Part shown: piece by piece, positions 33,901-44,951 of the stretch
Layout of the letters: each line of letters starts with the position of its first letter
How positions within the stretch are numbered: the stretch's first letter is position 1
Assembly (NCBI GenBank): GCA_963930775.1
Contig: OZ005699.1
Coordinates: 827,501 to 891,500, forward strand
Direction: 5' to 3'
Length of the DNA: 64,000 nt
Origin: Cliona cf. orientalis
Lineage: Eukaryota; Porifera; Demospongiae; Clionaida; Clionaidae
The notes under the pieces: model-generated
Told to the model about the DNA's origin: nothing
The model's input: the letters and a program-made list of their open reading frames with translations, nothing else
Database searches by the model: none
Made by a program: the position numbers and the translations under genes

Positions 33901-35617
33901 ATCTATCAGCACCCCATTGAGGTAGGTCCCACGTGAAGACGACTGTTTAGGTGTTTTACAAGCTAGGTACATACCACGATGCTTGTCAGCTGCACGTAAC
34001 ATCATGCATACATAATTATATTGATAGTATACTACTAGTATATATACCTGTACTGTGGAAGCTTCTATATTGTTATGGAAAATAGGCCGTAATGCAGATA
34101 TATACATATTATTTGTGTTATGTCTATTAGGAAGCTGGGCAGCCAGGCAACGCTTCATTGGTGGTAAGCAAACCCACACTACCAGCTGACTGGATGCAAG
34201 CGAATCAACCACCACCACAAGCCATAGCCTCTGAATCTCTCTGTTTGTGGCCTTACACTGCACATGGCGGTCGCATTGTTGGCCCTTTCAGTGACCTTTG
34301 GGGCTTTACTACATTTGTGGGTGTTGATGACTCTGTATAGATTCTCTAAATGTGATGGGGATCCATGGACTAGAACCTTTAACAAAACTGTTCTAATTTA
34401 GCAATAGCTATAAGTAATTTGAAACACTTGCTAGCCTTAAAGATTACGGATGTGTACGTGTGTAGACATTGGTATATCAACATGTGACTATGATTATGAA
34501 TAGCATTCCCACGTCATTTATCACGCGACTGATTGGGGTAATCACCAGGGGAACTCCCACCCACCTAAAGTACGTTCTATTAACAATGCATAATATTTGT
34601 CAAATCAGCAAGTTCTTTAGTCAGCATGTGGAGAGTCAAAGCTTGGCGGTCATCTAATCAAAGAATCTGACAGAGATAACTATATAGCTAACATACTTGT
34701 CTAGTTTACAATAACTAGTGGGTCATATTATCATCATAATATTACATCGAGTGAATATGTGAACTGTGGTTAACGGTTATCTGTCGTTGATTGTCAATGT
34801 GCTGTGGCTTCACATAACCACAAGGTAACTACATATTTATAATCTAATGTCCTCCTTCACACCTAATCCTAGCCAGCCCCAGAATGCTCCCTTGGACAGT
34901 GGGCTTGGCTCTTCAATACATGCCCTCTCTGGATCATTCGGCGAAGGCTACCAACACCTCTCTGGTAGCTATGAATCAGAGGATTACGATTATGATCAAG
35001 ACGGTGGCCCTCTATCAATGCCCCTAACATCGCTGCCACTACTTACAACTGTGATAGATAATCCCTCTCATGAGCAGGTGTCTGGCAATGGAGAAAATGA
35101 AGATAATTCTGACAGCTCTACTGTAGCTCACTCCGATGAGACTGGTTCAGCCTCTACGACAGTTGCGTGCACAGCCATTCTTGCTGCTACAGGTACTAGC
35201 ACTAGTACTACACATACGGATGAAAACGGTGACTCAAGTACCTTGGATAAGTGCACGACTAATGCCAATGCTGCTCCGAAGAATGATGTCGACTTGTCAC
35301 CAAGTTCAGATGGATGTACAGCCACTGCCAATACTACCCATGTAGTAGATATTGATTTGGATATGTGCTCGTCCGATCCAAATCCCATTCACAATGGACC
35401 CACTTCTGATAGTCAGAATGGAGATAGTATACGTAGTGGTCAAGAGTCAGATCATGATGCTGACCAAGATCAGAATGACATGCCTTCTCCCATCCTGTCA
35501 CATGTCAGAGCACAGCCACTGGATATTATTATCCGAGGATCAGTAGTTGAAAATCGTCCTGAAGTCATTTCCGAAAGGTTGCTCACCGAAAGTGCACGTG
35601 GTTATTCTCCCCCTTGA
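30946..35617 (+). CDS. g3: about 897-codon disordered protein, seven exons, one in-frame TAG
   Basis: Exons: 30946-31034, 31100-31773, 32271-32363, 32528-33519, 33850-33921, 34131-34163, 34877-35617. Every border is GT/AG and the phases match (2, 1, 1, then 0, 0, 0). Exon 2 has some globular character (VMIFGNRRIQSGREVWELRD, LVFGGYGEGPLSPPAKARGW). From exon 3 the protein is Ser/Glu/Thr-rich and disordered, with no membrane segment. The last exon begins PQNAPLDSGLGSS, carrying the DSGLG motif shared with g1 and g7, and ends with HVRAQPLDIIIRGSVVENRP. Part of that end recalls VHPLNMIIEQ of g5. Oddity: a TAG at 32737-32739 breaks exon 4, and I found no intron that removes it in frame. The gene may be damaged, polymorphic or mis-sequenced there. 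The intron 34164-34876 holds nothing I recognise. The family is unknown. Confidence 0.65.
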
Positions 35618-36401
35618 ATAAATCTCTTTCTGTAATCTGTAGCCATACATGGTTGCCTATTGTTCAACTTGGACTGCACAGCAAATTATTCATTAAATTT
35701 TAATTGTTGCACAAACAGGTGTTACTCCATATAATATTATTATTCGCATTGGACTCAAGTAAAATTTAATTATTGTGATCCATGACATAATAATAATTAT
35801 TATTTTAATATAATATAGCTCACCTCATTCTCCATCTGAATCTTGTACTCTTTCTAACAGGACTAAGTTTATGACTGTCTTGCAAAGTGCACTTTATAAA
35901 TAGTGCTGATGTGTCGTGATTTTGCAATTATTGCACAATGATTATTTAATATTACCTACTACCAGTATGCATGGAGGATCTGACTCAGCAATTATAAGTG
36001 ATGATGTCATGCATGCGCATGCGTGATCATGCAGCTACAACGTGCAACGCCTTAACGTTAATGTTGACAAAGCACCCTGCGCTAGGCCCGTAGTTGTCTT
36101 ATCCACGCTTCAAGCATGTGCTAACAATTACGATTCTGTAGCTATTTACGTAGAATATGAAAGGGAGTACTACAGATCTACATCAATCACAAAAGTGATT
36201 TCTGAAACACTGGAATCTTGAATCAGGTAAGTTGCATGAAATAATATTATTGGGCTCACCATTGTTTGTTATTTGCTTAAGCAATAAGCTTTTAGCCAGG
36301 GTATAGAGTAATCTTGGCTTTGTTGGATATTGAATTTGAATTTCAATTTTAGTTGAAAGATCCAACTACAGCAAATTCCAAACCAACCACTACCTCTGTT
36401 C
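35618..36401. other. g3-g4 intergenic stretch
   Basis: AT-rich. A TGCGCATGCGT box is at 36014-36024. A donor-like GTAAGT after GAATCAG at about 36228 and an acceptor TTTTAG at about 36352 suggest a short untranslated first exon for g4. Confidence 0.4.
36014..36024. promoter_or_regulatory. NRF1-like box upstream of g4
   Basis: TGCGCATGCGT lies about 390 bases before the g4 ATG and about 200 bases before a probable untranslated exon. Confidence 0.35.
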
Positions 36402-39400
36402 ATGTCTGAAGTTGACATTGAGGTGTCAGAGACAGAGCACACTGCTGTCAGTGAAATCAATGTGGCATTGATACCACTATTTCTTGTCTCTCTTGTCCTC
36501 ACTGGTGGCTTCTACATTTTCTCATTGTTCACTGCTCATGAGAGAGAGCCAATTCCCAGTTTTGTTGACTTTCTTGAGTTGTACGACTGCAATTGGCCTC
36601 CGGCTGATTCAGTCAGTGAAAGCACTGATAATGAATTCAAGATCACTTTTCAGGATCAGTGCTGCCTGGGCTCAAGTGGAGTAGGGTGTGATGGTTTGTT
36701 GGGGCTGGAAACTGCTCAAGAAAGTATTGAAAATTGTCGTGACTTGGCACAGTGAAGTAAAACTTTTCATTAATACTTGTCGACAATATTGCAATGCACA
36801 CATATATATAGATTCACAAAAACCACAAAACAGGATACACAAAATAACCACGAACATTACACTTCCTTCCCTCTTAAGATAATAATTACACAAACCAAAA
36901 TTTGAGGAAAGCATGTACATGTGTATGCATGAAGTTTGCACAAATGAATAAGCATGAAGTGATACAACCAGGAAATAACTCAAGTCCAGGTAGGTTCAAA
37001 TCTCTCAACAGGAACACGGTTACGCTTTGGATAGGATTTCTCACGAGTAGGATTTACTCTCACTGCATCTGGGTTAGTTGGAATAGGATCAGGTGATGCA
37101 GGCTCAGAATTCGTGTTCTCAGTAGGCATAGTCTCAGAAGCAGGACTAGCAGTAGAAGATTCAGTGTTAGCAGATGTAGTTTCTGGTAAAGATGGTGGAA
37201 TGACAATATCTGGAATATCAGGCTCACGATGAGAGTCCTGAGGTACTTCCACTGAACGTTTGCGAACTTGATCTTGATGACAACGTCTAGTTTTACCATT
37301 TGCAAGTCTCACTCTGTAGGAAACTGGACCAGTTTTCTGTTCAACAGTACCTGGCAACCATTTGTCTCCATGATGGTAATTTCTCACAAAAACATCATCT
37401 CCAGCTTCAAAGTTTCTCTCTCTGGATCTAAGATCATGTTTCTCTTTCTGTTTCATCTGATTCCTCTCTACTCTCTCAGCAGTATTGGGTTTCAAGAGAT
37501 CCAGTCGTGATCTAGGACGGTGTCCCAACAATAGTTCACTCGGAGAGATTCCAGTTGTGGATTGTGGAGTGAGGCGGTAGGTTAGAAGAACTTGAGCAAG
37601 GCGAGTACGCATAGTACCATGAATGATTTTCCTCAATCCTTTCTTGACTGTCTGTACAGCGCGCTCAGCAAGTCCATTGGAGGCAGGATGATAGGGTGCT
37701 GAGGTTAGATGCTTGATGCCATTACTTTTGAAAAATGCTTCGATTTCTGCACTGACAAAACACGTACCATTATCAGTAACAACTGTCTCAGGAATTCCAA
37801 ATTGTGCGAATATCGTTCTCAGTTCCTCAATCACGGCGGTAGAAGTAGCATTCGGAGTGCAAATAGCCTCAATCCATTTGGAGTGAGCATCGACCATAAC
37901 AAGTATCATCTTTCCTTGTATCGGTCCGGCGTAATCGAGGTGTAAGCGTGCCCACGGCCTAGTAGGCCAACTCCACGGGTGCAATGGGGCAACTGACGGT
38001 GTTGATTGGTGCAACTGACAAGCAGAACATTGTTGGACAGTTCGTTCGATATCCTTCGTGATACCAGGCCACCATACATACATCCTAGAGAGTCCCTTCA
38101 TTCGTGTGACACCAGGATGACCTTCGTGAAGCTCAGTGAGTACAGTATCTCGGCAGGCATGAGGAACAATGACCCTAGTACCCCACAGTAGACAACCTTC
38201 GTAAATTGAGAGCTCCGCTTTCTTCTCGAAAAATGGGGCAAACTTGTCCGGATCTGGACATACACTAGGCCATCCCTGCTGCACAAACTGAACAATTGGA
38301 GCGAGCTGTGGATCCTTTCGAGTGTACTCTTTAATTTGGTGAGCAGTAACAGGAGAATTATCAAGGTGATCCACTAGCAATACAATCTCCGGTGGCGGCT
38401 GCTTAACAGACGGTTGAACGGGTAAGGGAAGGCGACTCAACGCATCGGCATTTGCGTGAGCGGTTGTATTTCGGAATTTCAACTTGTATTCGAACATCGA
38501 TAGGTACAGTGACCAACGTCGGATTCTCGCTGATGCTTGCGGTGAAGTAGGCTTCTGGCTATCAAGGAGGCCCAGCAGCGGCTTGTGGTCCGTGATTAGG
38601 GTGAACGAATGACCAAACAAGTAGGAGTAAAACCGCTTGATTCCAAACACTAGTGAAAGGCCCTCCTTCTCGAGCTGTGAATAATTTCGCTCGGCGGAAT
38701 TCAAGGTACGGGAGGCGTACCCAATCGGCTTCTCTGAACCGTCTGGCATTCGGTGAGCCAGAACTGCGCCAATGCCGTAAGCAGACGCATCGCAGGCCAG
38801 AAGTAACGGAAGTTTCGAGTCGTAATGAACGAGTAATTGCGAGGACGTGAGTAACTCCTTCGATTCGTTGAACGCTTTGTCTTGTGCGGATGTCCATTCC
38901 CACGGTTCTTTCTTGCTTAGAAGCTTGTAGAGCGGTGCTAGTCGAGTCGATAAGTTCGGCAAGAATTTCCCGTAGTAAGTAAGCAACCCAAGGTAGGACT
39001 TCAGCTCAGTAACATTATTGGGAGTAGGGGCTTGGCGGATAGCTTCAATTTTCTCAGGGAGCGGATGTAGACCCTCTGAGTCAATCACATGACCAAGGTA
39101 AGGTACGGACGGTACCATAAATTTGCATTTTTGTTTCTTTACCTTCAACTCAGCCTTGGCCAACTGTTTGAAAACTTCCTCCAAGCTCTTTAAGTGCTCA
39201 GCCTCGGTCTCAGAATGGATCAAAATATCATCGATATACACGGTAACGTGCGGAATACCCTGCAACAACTGCTCCATGGCTTTCTGAAATATTCCAGGGG
39301 CAGAGGAGATACCGTACGGCAGGCGTGTGTAGCGGAAGAGGCCCTTGTGGGTGCTGATGACCACGTACTTGCTTGACTCCTCCTCCAGCTTGAGCTGCAG

Positions 39401-41780
39401 GTACGCCTGGCTCAGGTCTAGCTTGGTGAATAATTTCCCTTGCTTAAGTGTGGCGAAGATGTCCTCTGTCTTAGGTATGGGGTAACGGTTCAGCTTGGAC
39501 ACGGGGTTAATCGTCATTCGAAAATCTCCACAGATACGTACACTCTTACGGTCACTCTTCATCACTGCAACGATAGGAGCTGCCCAGTCGGAGTAGTCAA
39601 CTGGCTCCAGGGTTCCTTCAGCCACTAGTCTGTCCAGCTCCTCCTCGACCTTCTCTCGCATCGCATAGGGAACTGTGCGGGCTTTGCAGAAGCGGGGTGT
39701 AGCACCTGGATCCATCTCAATGTTTGCCTCGTAATCTTTGAAAGTTCCAAGGCGTTCCTGAAAAAGCTCATCATACTGGCTCAGTAAATCATGCAACTGG
39801 GGGCTCTGCATGTAGTGGATCTTATCCCAATTCAATTTAATTTTAGTCAGCCAATTTCTTCCCAGAAGGGTAGGCCCATCTCCCTTGACAACCACCAAAG
39901 GTAGTATAGCTGTCTGACCTTGGTAAACAACTTGTACATCTGTGCTACCCACCACTGTAATAGGCTCCTTTGAGTAGGTCTGCAACCGGATAGTGGATGT
40001 ACTTAGGCTCCTCCCCGGCCACAATTTGTGGTACCTGTTCTCAGAGATTATGGAAACACAGGCACCTGTATCTATCTCCACGGAGGTGGAGACCTTATCT
40101 ACTTCAACTTGTACCTTTATGGGAGGTGTGCGGCCATCTCGTCTTTGTCCAATAGTCAGGATTGGCTGCATGGAGTCATCTGTGTCCGAATCGTACTCCT
40201 CGTCTAGCTGGCGAACAGGTTGTGAAGTAGTTCTCTTAGTCGACTTTCCTTGGGGTGCAGGTTGGGGTTGAGATTTGCTCTTGCAGACTCTAGCTAGGTG
40301 TCCCTTCTTTTTGCATTTGTGACACACACTGTCTCGGAATCTGCACACAGTAGCCAAATGGCCTGGCTTGCCACAGCGGTGACAAATCACTCGAGCTCCA
40401 CCCTCTGCTGTGCTGGCTCTTTTCCCTGCTACCTTGTGCACTGGCTCTGACTTGACATGTACCCCTGTGCTGCTTCCAGAGGTTGACTCAGCTTTGCCGG
40501 GTGCTTGCATCTCTTTCAGGTTCTTAGTAGCCGTTTCAAATCCCTTCGCTATCGACACAGCTTTAGCGTAGGTGAGGTCAGTCTCCTGTAGTAGCTTCTT
40601 TTGAATCGGCTCGTCGTTTATCCCCCAGACGATTCGATCTCTGAGCATTTTATTCAGAGTCTCGCCGTAGTTACAGTGCTGTGCAAGACGACGCAGCTCC
40701 GCTACGTAAGCGGCTACAGATTCTCCAGCCTGTCTCGACCTAGTCTCGTCCCCAGACCCTCCAGTGCGCGAGAAGAGAGAGGGAGGGTCTGGAACATAAC
40801 CCCGGGCGGAAGTGTCCCGAAGGAATGTTGCGCACAAGTAATCATGACGCGTAATCTGGCTTTTGTGGTTTCGCGCGCGTACAAAGAATGCAAATTACGT
40901 AGCATCTTACTGAAGTGCGCACGCGCACGAGCAGTGCATGCAGCACCCAGTATTGTGGCCAATCAACACCTGTCACGGAATTTCTGCCGTCGGGACACTT
41001 CCGCCCAGGGTTATGTTCCAGACCCTCCCTCTCTCTTCTCGCGCACTGGAGGGTCTGGGGACGAGACTAGAGTTGAAGCGAAAACGCTGCATGACCTCGG
41101 AAGGTGTCGGACTGTAGTGCTCGGTAAGTTTTGCAACCAGCTCGTCGTACTTCTTTTCTTTTGGCTTCGCAGGAGCAAGGAGGCTTCTCAACAGTTTGTA
41201 GGGCGCCGGCCCGATGACCGAGAGGAAAGTAGCCCGTCGCTTGTCCGCTTTCGCGTCTCCAGTGAGATCGTTAGCCTCGAAAAATTGCTCTAGCCTCTCC
41301 ACATACTGAGGCCATTCCTCCTGCTCGGGATCATACTGCTCTATCTTTCCCAGCAGTGCCATGAGTTCGAGATCCCGTAACTCGTCGCCAAAATATGTCG
41401 TGACTTGGCACAGTGAAGTAAAACTTTTCATTAATACTTGTCGACAATATTGCAATGCACACATATATATAGATTCACAAAAACCACAAAACAGGATACA
41501 CAAAATAACCACGAACATTACAAAAATGGTTTGCCATATGAATCAATTGGTTATGACAGCTCCCACCCCATGTTTCCCTGCTGAGCCACCAATTGCAAGG
41601 TTTCGCCACCCCCATCAACATGTGTACCATCAGTGGCCTAAATTTAAACTCGGAGTGCCTCCAGTACCAATGTTGTCTCAAAATAGGGCAGCAACTGTCA
41701 TAGCTGCTTCTGGGGGAGCCACCAAATCATTCAATGTGCTGGCTGGCAGTGAGCCAGCCTATTTCAATGTTACATCGTGA
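36402..41780 (+). CDS. g4: small single-pass membrane protein split by a retrotransposon
   Basis: The 5' part reads from ATG 36402 and has one strong membrane segment at about residues 25-47 (VALIPLFLVSLVLTGGFYIF), then an acidic region. It is open up to the element at 36735. Beyond the element, a Pro-rich stretch is open to a TGA at 41778-41780. The two halves are joined in two possible ways. Read straight across the duplicated target, the frame stops after 18 more codons. If instead a weak donor (GTTTGT near 36692) is spliced to an acceptor ending at 41559 (TTATGACAG), the Pro-rich stretch follows in frame. In the second case the element sits in an intron that was about 70 bases long before insertion. 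The product would be about 170 residues. The family is unknown. It is placed with g1-g7 by orientation and context only. Confidence 0.4.
36735..36861 (-). repeat. 3' LTR of the Ty3/gypsy element
   Basis: 127 bases, TG...CA in both readings, the same as 41396-41522 at every base I compared. Confidence 0.93.
36980..41362 (-). pseudogene. gag-pol polyprotein of the Ty3/gypsy element, interrupted in gag
   Basis: Gag starts at about 41362 on the minus strand. It is broken by the insertion at 40740-41071, and the frame then runs on to 36980. In order: two CCHC zinc knuckles (about 40295-40395), an aspartic protease with DTGA (about 40085), reverse transcriptase with LDLSQAYLQLKL and the active-site box YIDD (about 39230-39240), RNase H with CDASAYGIGAV and TDHKPL, the integrase HHCC zinc finger (about 38020-38130), then the DDE core with TDNG (about 37770) and NGLAERAV. 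A C-terminal part rich in basic residues and GPVSYRV recalls the GPY/F module. No envelope gene is present. Gag and pol share one frame. Because the insertion brings stops, this copy cannot make the full polyprotein. Confidence 0.9.
40740..41071. mobile_element. Palindromic MITE-like element inserted in gag
   Basis: The terminal inverted repeats are about 62 bases. The left begins CTAGTCTCGTCCCCAGACCC and the right ends GGGTCTGGGGACGAGACTAG. Removing the element with one CTAG copy restores the gag frame, so CTAG (or an inner TA) is probably the duplicated target. The inside is non-coding, GC-rich and contains GCGCGCG. Relatives occur at 50507-50563 and, diverged, near 45399-45440 and 56693-56745. 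Confidence 0.85.
41396..41522 (-). repeat. 5' LTR of the Ty3/gypsy element
   Basis: 127 bases, the same as 36735-36861, followed inward by the primer binding site at 41381-41390. Confidence 0.93.
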
Positions 41781-41796
41781 TGATATGAATCAAGTG

Positions 41797-42354
41797 AGTT
41801 ATAATGTATGAACACATAATAACCATGCACTGTTTTTTTTTATAACAATCTGCCGTCTATGAACAATCAAACTGAACTCAGTATTCCTTAATAATAATTA
41901 ATTTTTTGTACAATGACTATTATGTACTCTTGCTATTATTACTACATATTAAGTCAGCAAGCTAGTTAAAAGTATGTATCAAAAATTTGCTGAACAGTTA
42001 CTATACCTTGCTATAATAGTACAAAAATGATACTATGCTACCGAGTAGTGTACATCTATACTTGAACTAGGATAACTGTGGGCATCTGATGGGGAAATAA
42101 GCAACACTGTCAGTTGCTCTGCTGTCACCGATCGCGAGTGGTTGGTCCCTGCAAGTGCTGACTTGAGCCAGCTGTGGAGCACTCCCCCAGTGAAGGAGAG
42201 TTTGAAGGGAACATAGGCTGACTTGGTCAAGATCCACACCAAGAGTGAAGTCATCATCACCTCCCGACATGCTGTAATTATAGTAGGACAATCATTATAG
42301 CGCATGTGTATCATACGCATAATATGTGTGTGTACTTGAGAGAGAGAGAGAGAG
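41797..42354. other. Stretch between g4 and a MITE-like element
   Basis: AT-rich at first. A minus-strand open stretch at 42033-42320 has some coding character but no recognisable family and does not continue the nearby MMADHC copy. A short GA microsatellite is at about 42339-42354. Confidence 0.3.
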
Positions 42355-42729
42355 CAGTGGCGTATCCAGGATTTAACAAAGGGGGTTGCTTAATGATCTG
42401 CATGCAAAGTGTGCACGAAAATTTGGAGGCCACGCCCATTTTTGTTGACCACACCCACCAACTCTGCCATTATTGGGTGTGCATTATTAAGAATCGCCCA
42501 TGCTCTCCACTCTTTACCGCTCAAAAACGATGAAAACGTTCAGGTAAGCAGCTACTAATGAAATAGCTAGTGATTTTGAAGCTTTAGTTTTGTGTTTTTA
42601 TCTAATAAAATGCTAGTGATATTATTTATTGATGTAAACTTAGGCATATTAGCACTAATTAATTGTATGCTTCTGAGGCTAAGGGGGGTGCTCAAGCACC
42701 CTGAGCACCCCCCCCCCCCGATACGCCAC

Positions 42730-42731
<2 letters not shown>
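42355..42731. mobile_element. MITE-like element with CAGTGGCGTATC ends, inside a GA microsatellite
   Basis: It begins CAGTGGCGTATCC and ends GATACGCCACTG, 377 bases, with GAGAGA directly on both sides. It contains a hairpin near its right end (GGGGTGCTCAAGCACC ... CACCCCCCC). A partial relative starts at 49993 with CAGTGGCGTAT. No coding capacity. Confidence 0.75.

Positions 42732-42775
<44 letters not shown>
42732..42775. repeat. (GA)n microsatellite
   Basis: About 21 GA units continue the GA run found just left of the element at 42355. Confidence 0.9.
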
Positions 42776-42777
<2 letters not shown>

Positions 42778-42933
42778 TGCTTACAAACTCCATAATTGCT
42801 GAATTATAGTAATAATGTGCTTACAAACTCTACAATTGCTCAATTACAAACAGCTGTTGAGCAGACATACATACACCCAAGACACACCCCATAGAGGTCA
42901 CTAGCGTATACACACATGCACTTAGCTAGACAT

Positions 42934-43601
42934 CAAGGGCTTATCGAGCCGCCGTAGGCAGCGAGAGGGCATGTAACGTGCGTAGACGGCGAAATCCAAC
43001 ATGTTACTAAAAATAGATTTTTTGACTAGCTATGAAATATTGTTTGATGGCTTGTCAGCCTGTTCTTTTCGAGATTTGACAAAAAAGAGAGGCTATCATG
43101 GCCCTTTCAGGTGGTTCTCAACGCTACCAAGTGTCAGTAATAAACTCGAGCCGAGTCTGAGTCTCCAACAATGTAAAGCTCCAGTTCACTTTACCGCCCA
43201 ACGATGGAGACAGAAGCGATGGGGTAAGCTTCTGGTTTTGTTGTATTGAAGACTAGCTTAGAACGAAGGCCTTTGACGTCTCGTGACCCCAGCTTAGTCT
43301 TGATACAGTGTGTGATGGCGTTTTGTCAGCTCAGAGCTGTTTTTCACCACCACCGTCTCTGATCGACTCAAGTATAGCCTCGTTTTCACTTGTCTCGACG
43401 ATTGGTGTTGCCTTCTTGATCTTTGGTGCAAGGCTTAGAATGGAAGTAGGTCGCTATAAAACCAGGTACAAACGTTGCCTACACTAGTTTGTTCATCGAA
43501 CATTTTGCTATTTTTAGTAACAATTAGGATTTCGCCGTCTATGTTAGCACTATGCGGGTTACATGCCCTCTCGCCGCCTACGGCGGCTCGATAAGCCCTT
43601 G
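42934..43601. mobile_element. Inverted-repeat DNA element, about 668 bp
   Basis: The left end CAAGGGCTTATCGAGCCGCC and the right end GGCGGCTCGATAAGCCCTTG are inverted. The arms extend inward through GAGAGGGCATGTAAC and GACGGCGAAATCC to matching reads TACTAAAAATAG / TATTTTTAGTA, roughly 95-100 bases per arm. The middle is non-coding. It lies immediately downstream of the third exon of the partial MMADHC copy, where the missing exons would be expected. Confidence 0.8.
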
Positions 43602-43651
43602 GACATTGTAATACATACGACATTGTATAAACACACATACATGCGACTCAC

Positions 43652-44951
43652 TTGTTCCAGCAGTTTCTCCCTTTCCTCTTCGACAGCCATGGACCACGAT
43701 GTCATATTCTCTGTCTTCTCGCTCAGAGTAATCACACAAAACTTTTCTGATTTAAGCTTGGCTCTGGGAAGTAGCTCCAACATCCCTTTCTGTAAGAAAC
43801 TGGGACACTCCTGTACTAGACACTCGATGGTGCCTTGTGGCTTGTCACTGACTGATGACATAACGAGAGGGACATCCTCTAGAGGAGGGGAGTGACGGTC
43901 GGAGGGGGTAGGAGCAGGACCCACAGCTCCGGGAAGGGGCAGCTGTGGGTGGAGCTGGGCAGAGACGAGGGCGGGGTTCAGCAAGGCATCTGCGCATGTG
44001 TATGTACATGTACATGTATGTGAAGAGGTGTGAGTGAGTGTGCACCAGTCTGGTCAGCTAGACCCTTATCCCCTCTCCAGAATATTAGTTAAGAGTTTAT
44101 CAACCTCAGCATAGTGAATAAGAGAGGGTCTAGCTAGTGTGTGCACATAATACGAGTAAGTGTGTGTACATATGCTTATGTGTATTGTAATTGGAACGTA
44201 TACAAACATAGGGCCAGCTCAAAATCAGCATACAACAGTGTAATCACTTGAGAAGCATCCTTTACATAGGTCACGGTCAAGGGTAAAGTGCAAGTCTGAT
44301 ACACTTAACTGCTGGCCAAATACATTGTACACTGTGATGGGTTAAAAATCATCTGTTCAGTGTTCACGCATAGTGTAGTGGGCTATGGGATCAAAATTAC
44401 TGTTGCAGTCTCACAGATCATAATATGGAAGTAGTATGGGCATATTAAATATTATTGCAGTATACTATCTGACTAGACTTGTTCATAGGGCTCGGGCCCT
44501 TTGGAAAAGGGCTGGTACCTATTACACCAACCACCCCAAGAAAACTTAGAGCTCCGCATAGCCTCATACCCAGGCCACGGAAGAAGGGGAAAAAGTGGAG
44601 CCCCAGATTTTCTTGGGGTGGTTAGTGGATGCGATACCTTTCTCCCCCCCCCCCCAAAGGGGAGTGGGGATGAAGCTAATATCTGACCTGATATTGGAGG
44701 TTGTGGGGTGGTGTGCTGTAGTAGAGGCAGTATAGGGCTGGACTGAGGGCAGTAGGAGGTGGTTTGAGTGAGAGAAGAGGAGGTAAGAGCCGTGAGAGAT
44801 GACGGCGTGGCTGAAGACGCCCTCAAACGAAGAAGGATCGTCCGCAAACTCGGCAAGTAGGCCACCATTCGAGTCGATCCAGTGACCTATTGGTGGATAT
44901 AGTATCATTAATTTCAATTTTAAAGTCGGCCATTTATTATACCTTAGACAT
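43652..44951 (-). pseudogene. Partial second copy of MMADHC, first three exons only
   Basis: Exons on the minus strand: 44951-44943 (Met-Ser-Lys), 44886-44688 and 43989-43652. The borders and phases are the same as in the complete gene at 9.6-12.2 kb. Exon 2 shares MVAYLPSLRTILLRLRASS with one residue changed. Exon 3 shares SDKPQG, ECLVQ, SEKTEN and TSWSMAVEEEREKLLE, and has lost one Asp codon in KTEN(D)MTSW. Exons 4 and 5, which carry the conserved ETDER and LGCC part, were not found; an inverted-repeat element occupies the sequence downstream. If translated it would give about 180 residues of N-terminal MMADHC. The frame is still open, so decay is recent, or a short product is kept. It faces g5 head-to-head, 278 bases apart. 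Confidence 0.8.
44498..44663. repeat. Inverted-repeat element in an intron of the MMADHC copy
   Basis: CCTTTGGAAAAGGGCTGGTA at the left, with ACCAACCACCCCAAGAAAA further in, is answered by TTTTCTTGGGGTGGTTAGT and a CCCCCCCCCCCAAAGG end at the right. Confidence 0.65.

Larger units (their letters stand above)
36730..41527 (-). mobile_element. Ty3/gypsy LTR retrotransposon with target duplications
   Basis: Two 127-bp LTRs (36735-36861 and 41396-41522) read identically, begin TG and end CA. They are flanked by the 5-base duplication AAAAT at 36730-36734 and 41523-41527. In element orientation the 5' LTR is the right-hand one. Next to it is the primer site TGGCGACGAG (41381-41390, minus strand), which fits the 3' end of tRNA-Ser(GCU). 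A polypurine tract, AGAGGGAAGGAAG on the minus strand, abuts the 3' LTR (about 36862-36875). Domain order is gag, protease, RT, RNase H, integrase, the Ty3/gypsy order. Identical LTRs mean very recent insertion. A 330-bp palindromic element interrupts gag. Confidence 0.93.

Noticed and set aside
40601-41293. Plus-strand 230-codon open stretch across gag and the inserted element
   Set aside because: It is the antisense of gag plus the palindromic insertion. The insertion reads similarly in both directions, which lengthens spurious frames.
42033-42320. Minus-strand open stretch as exon 4/5 of the partial MMADHC copy
   Set aside because: An acceptor-like ATTACAG is present, but reading on in the required phase 0 meets a stop after four codons. 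None of the readings shows SAKEIC, ETDER or LGCC.
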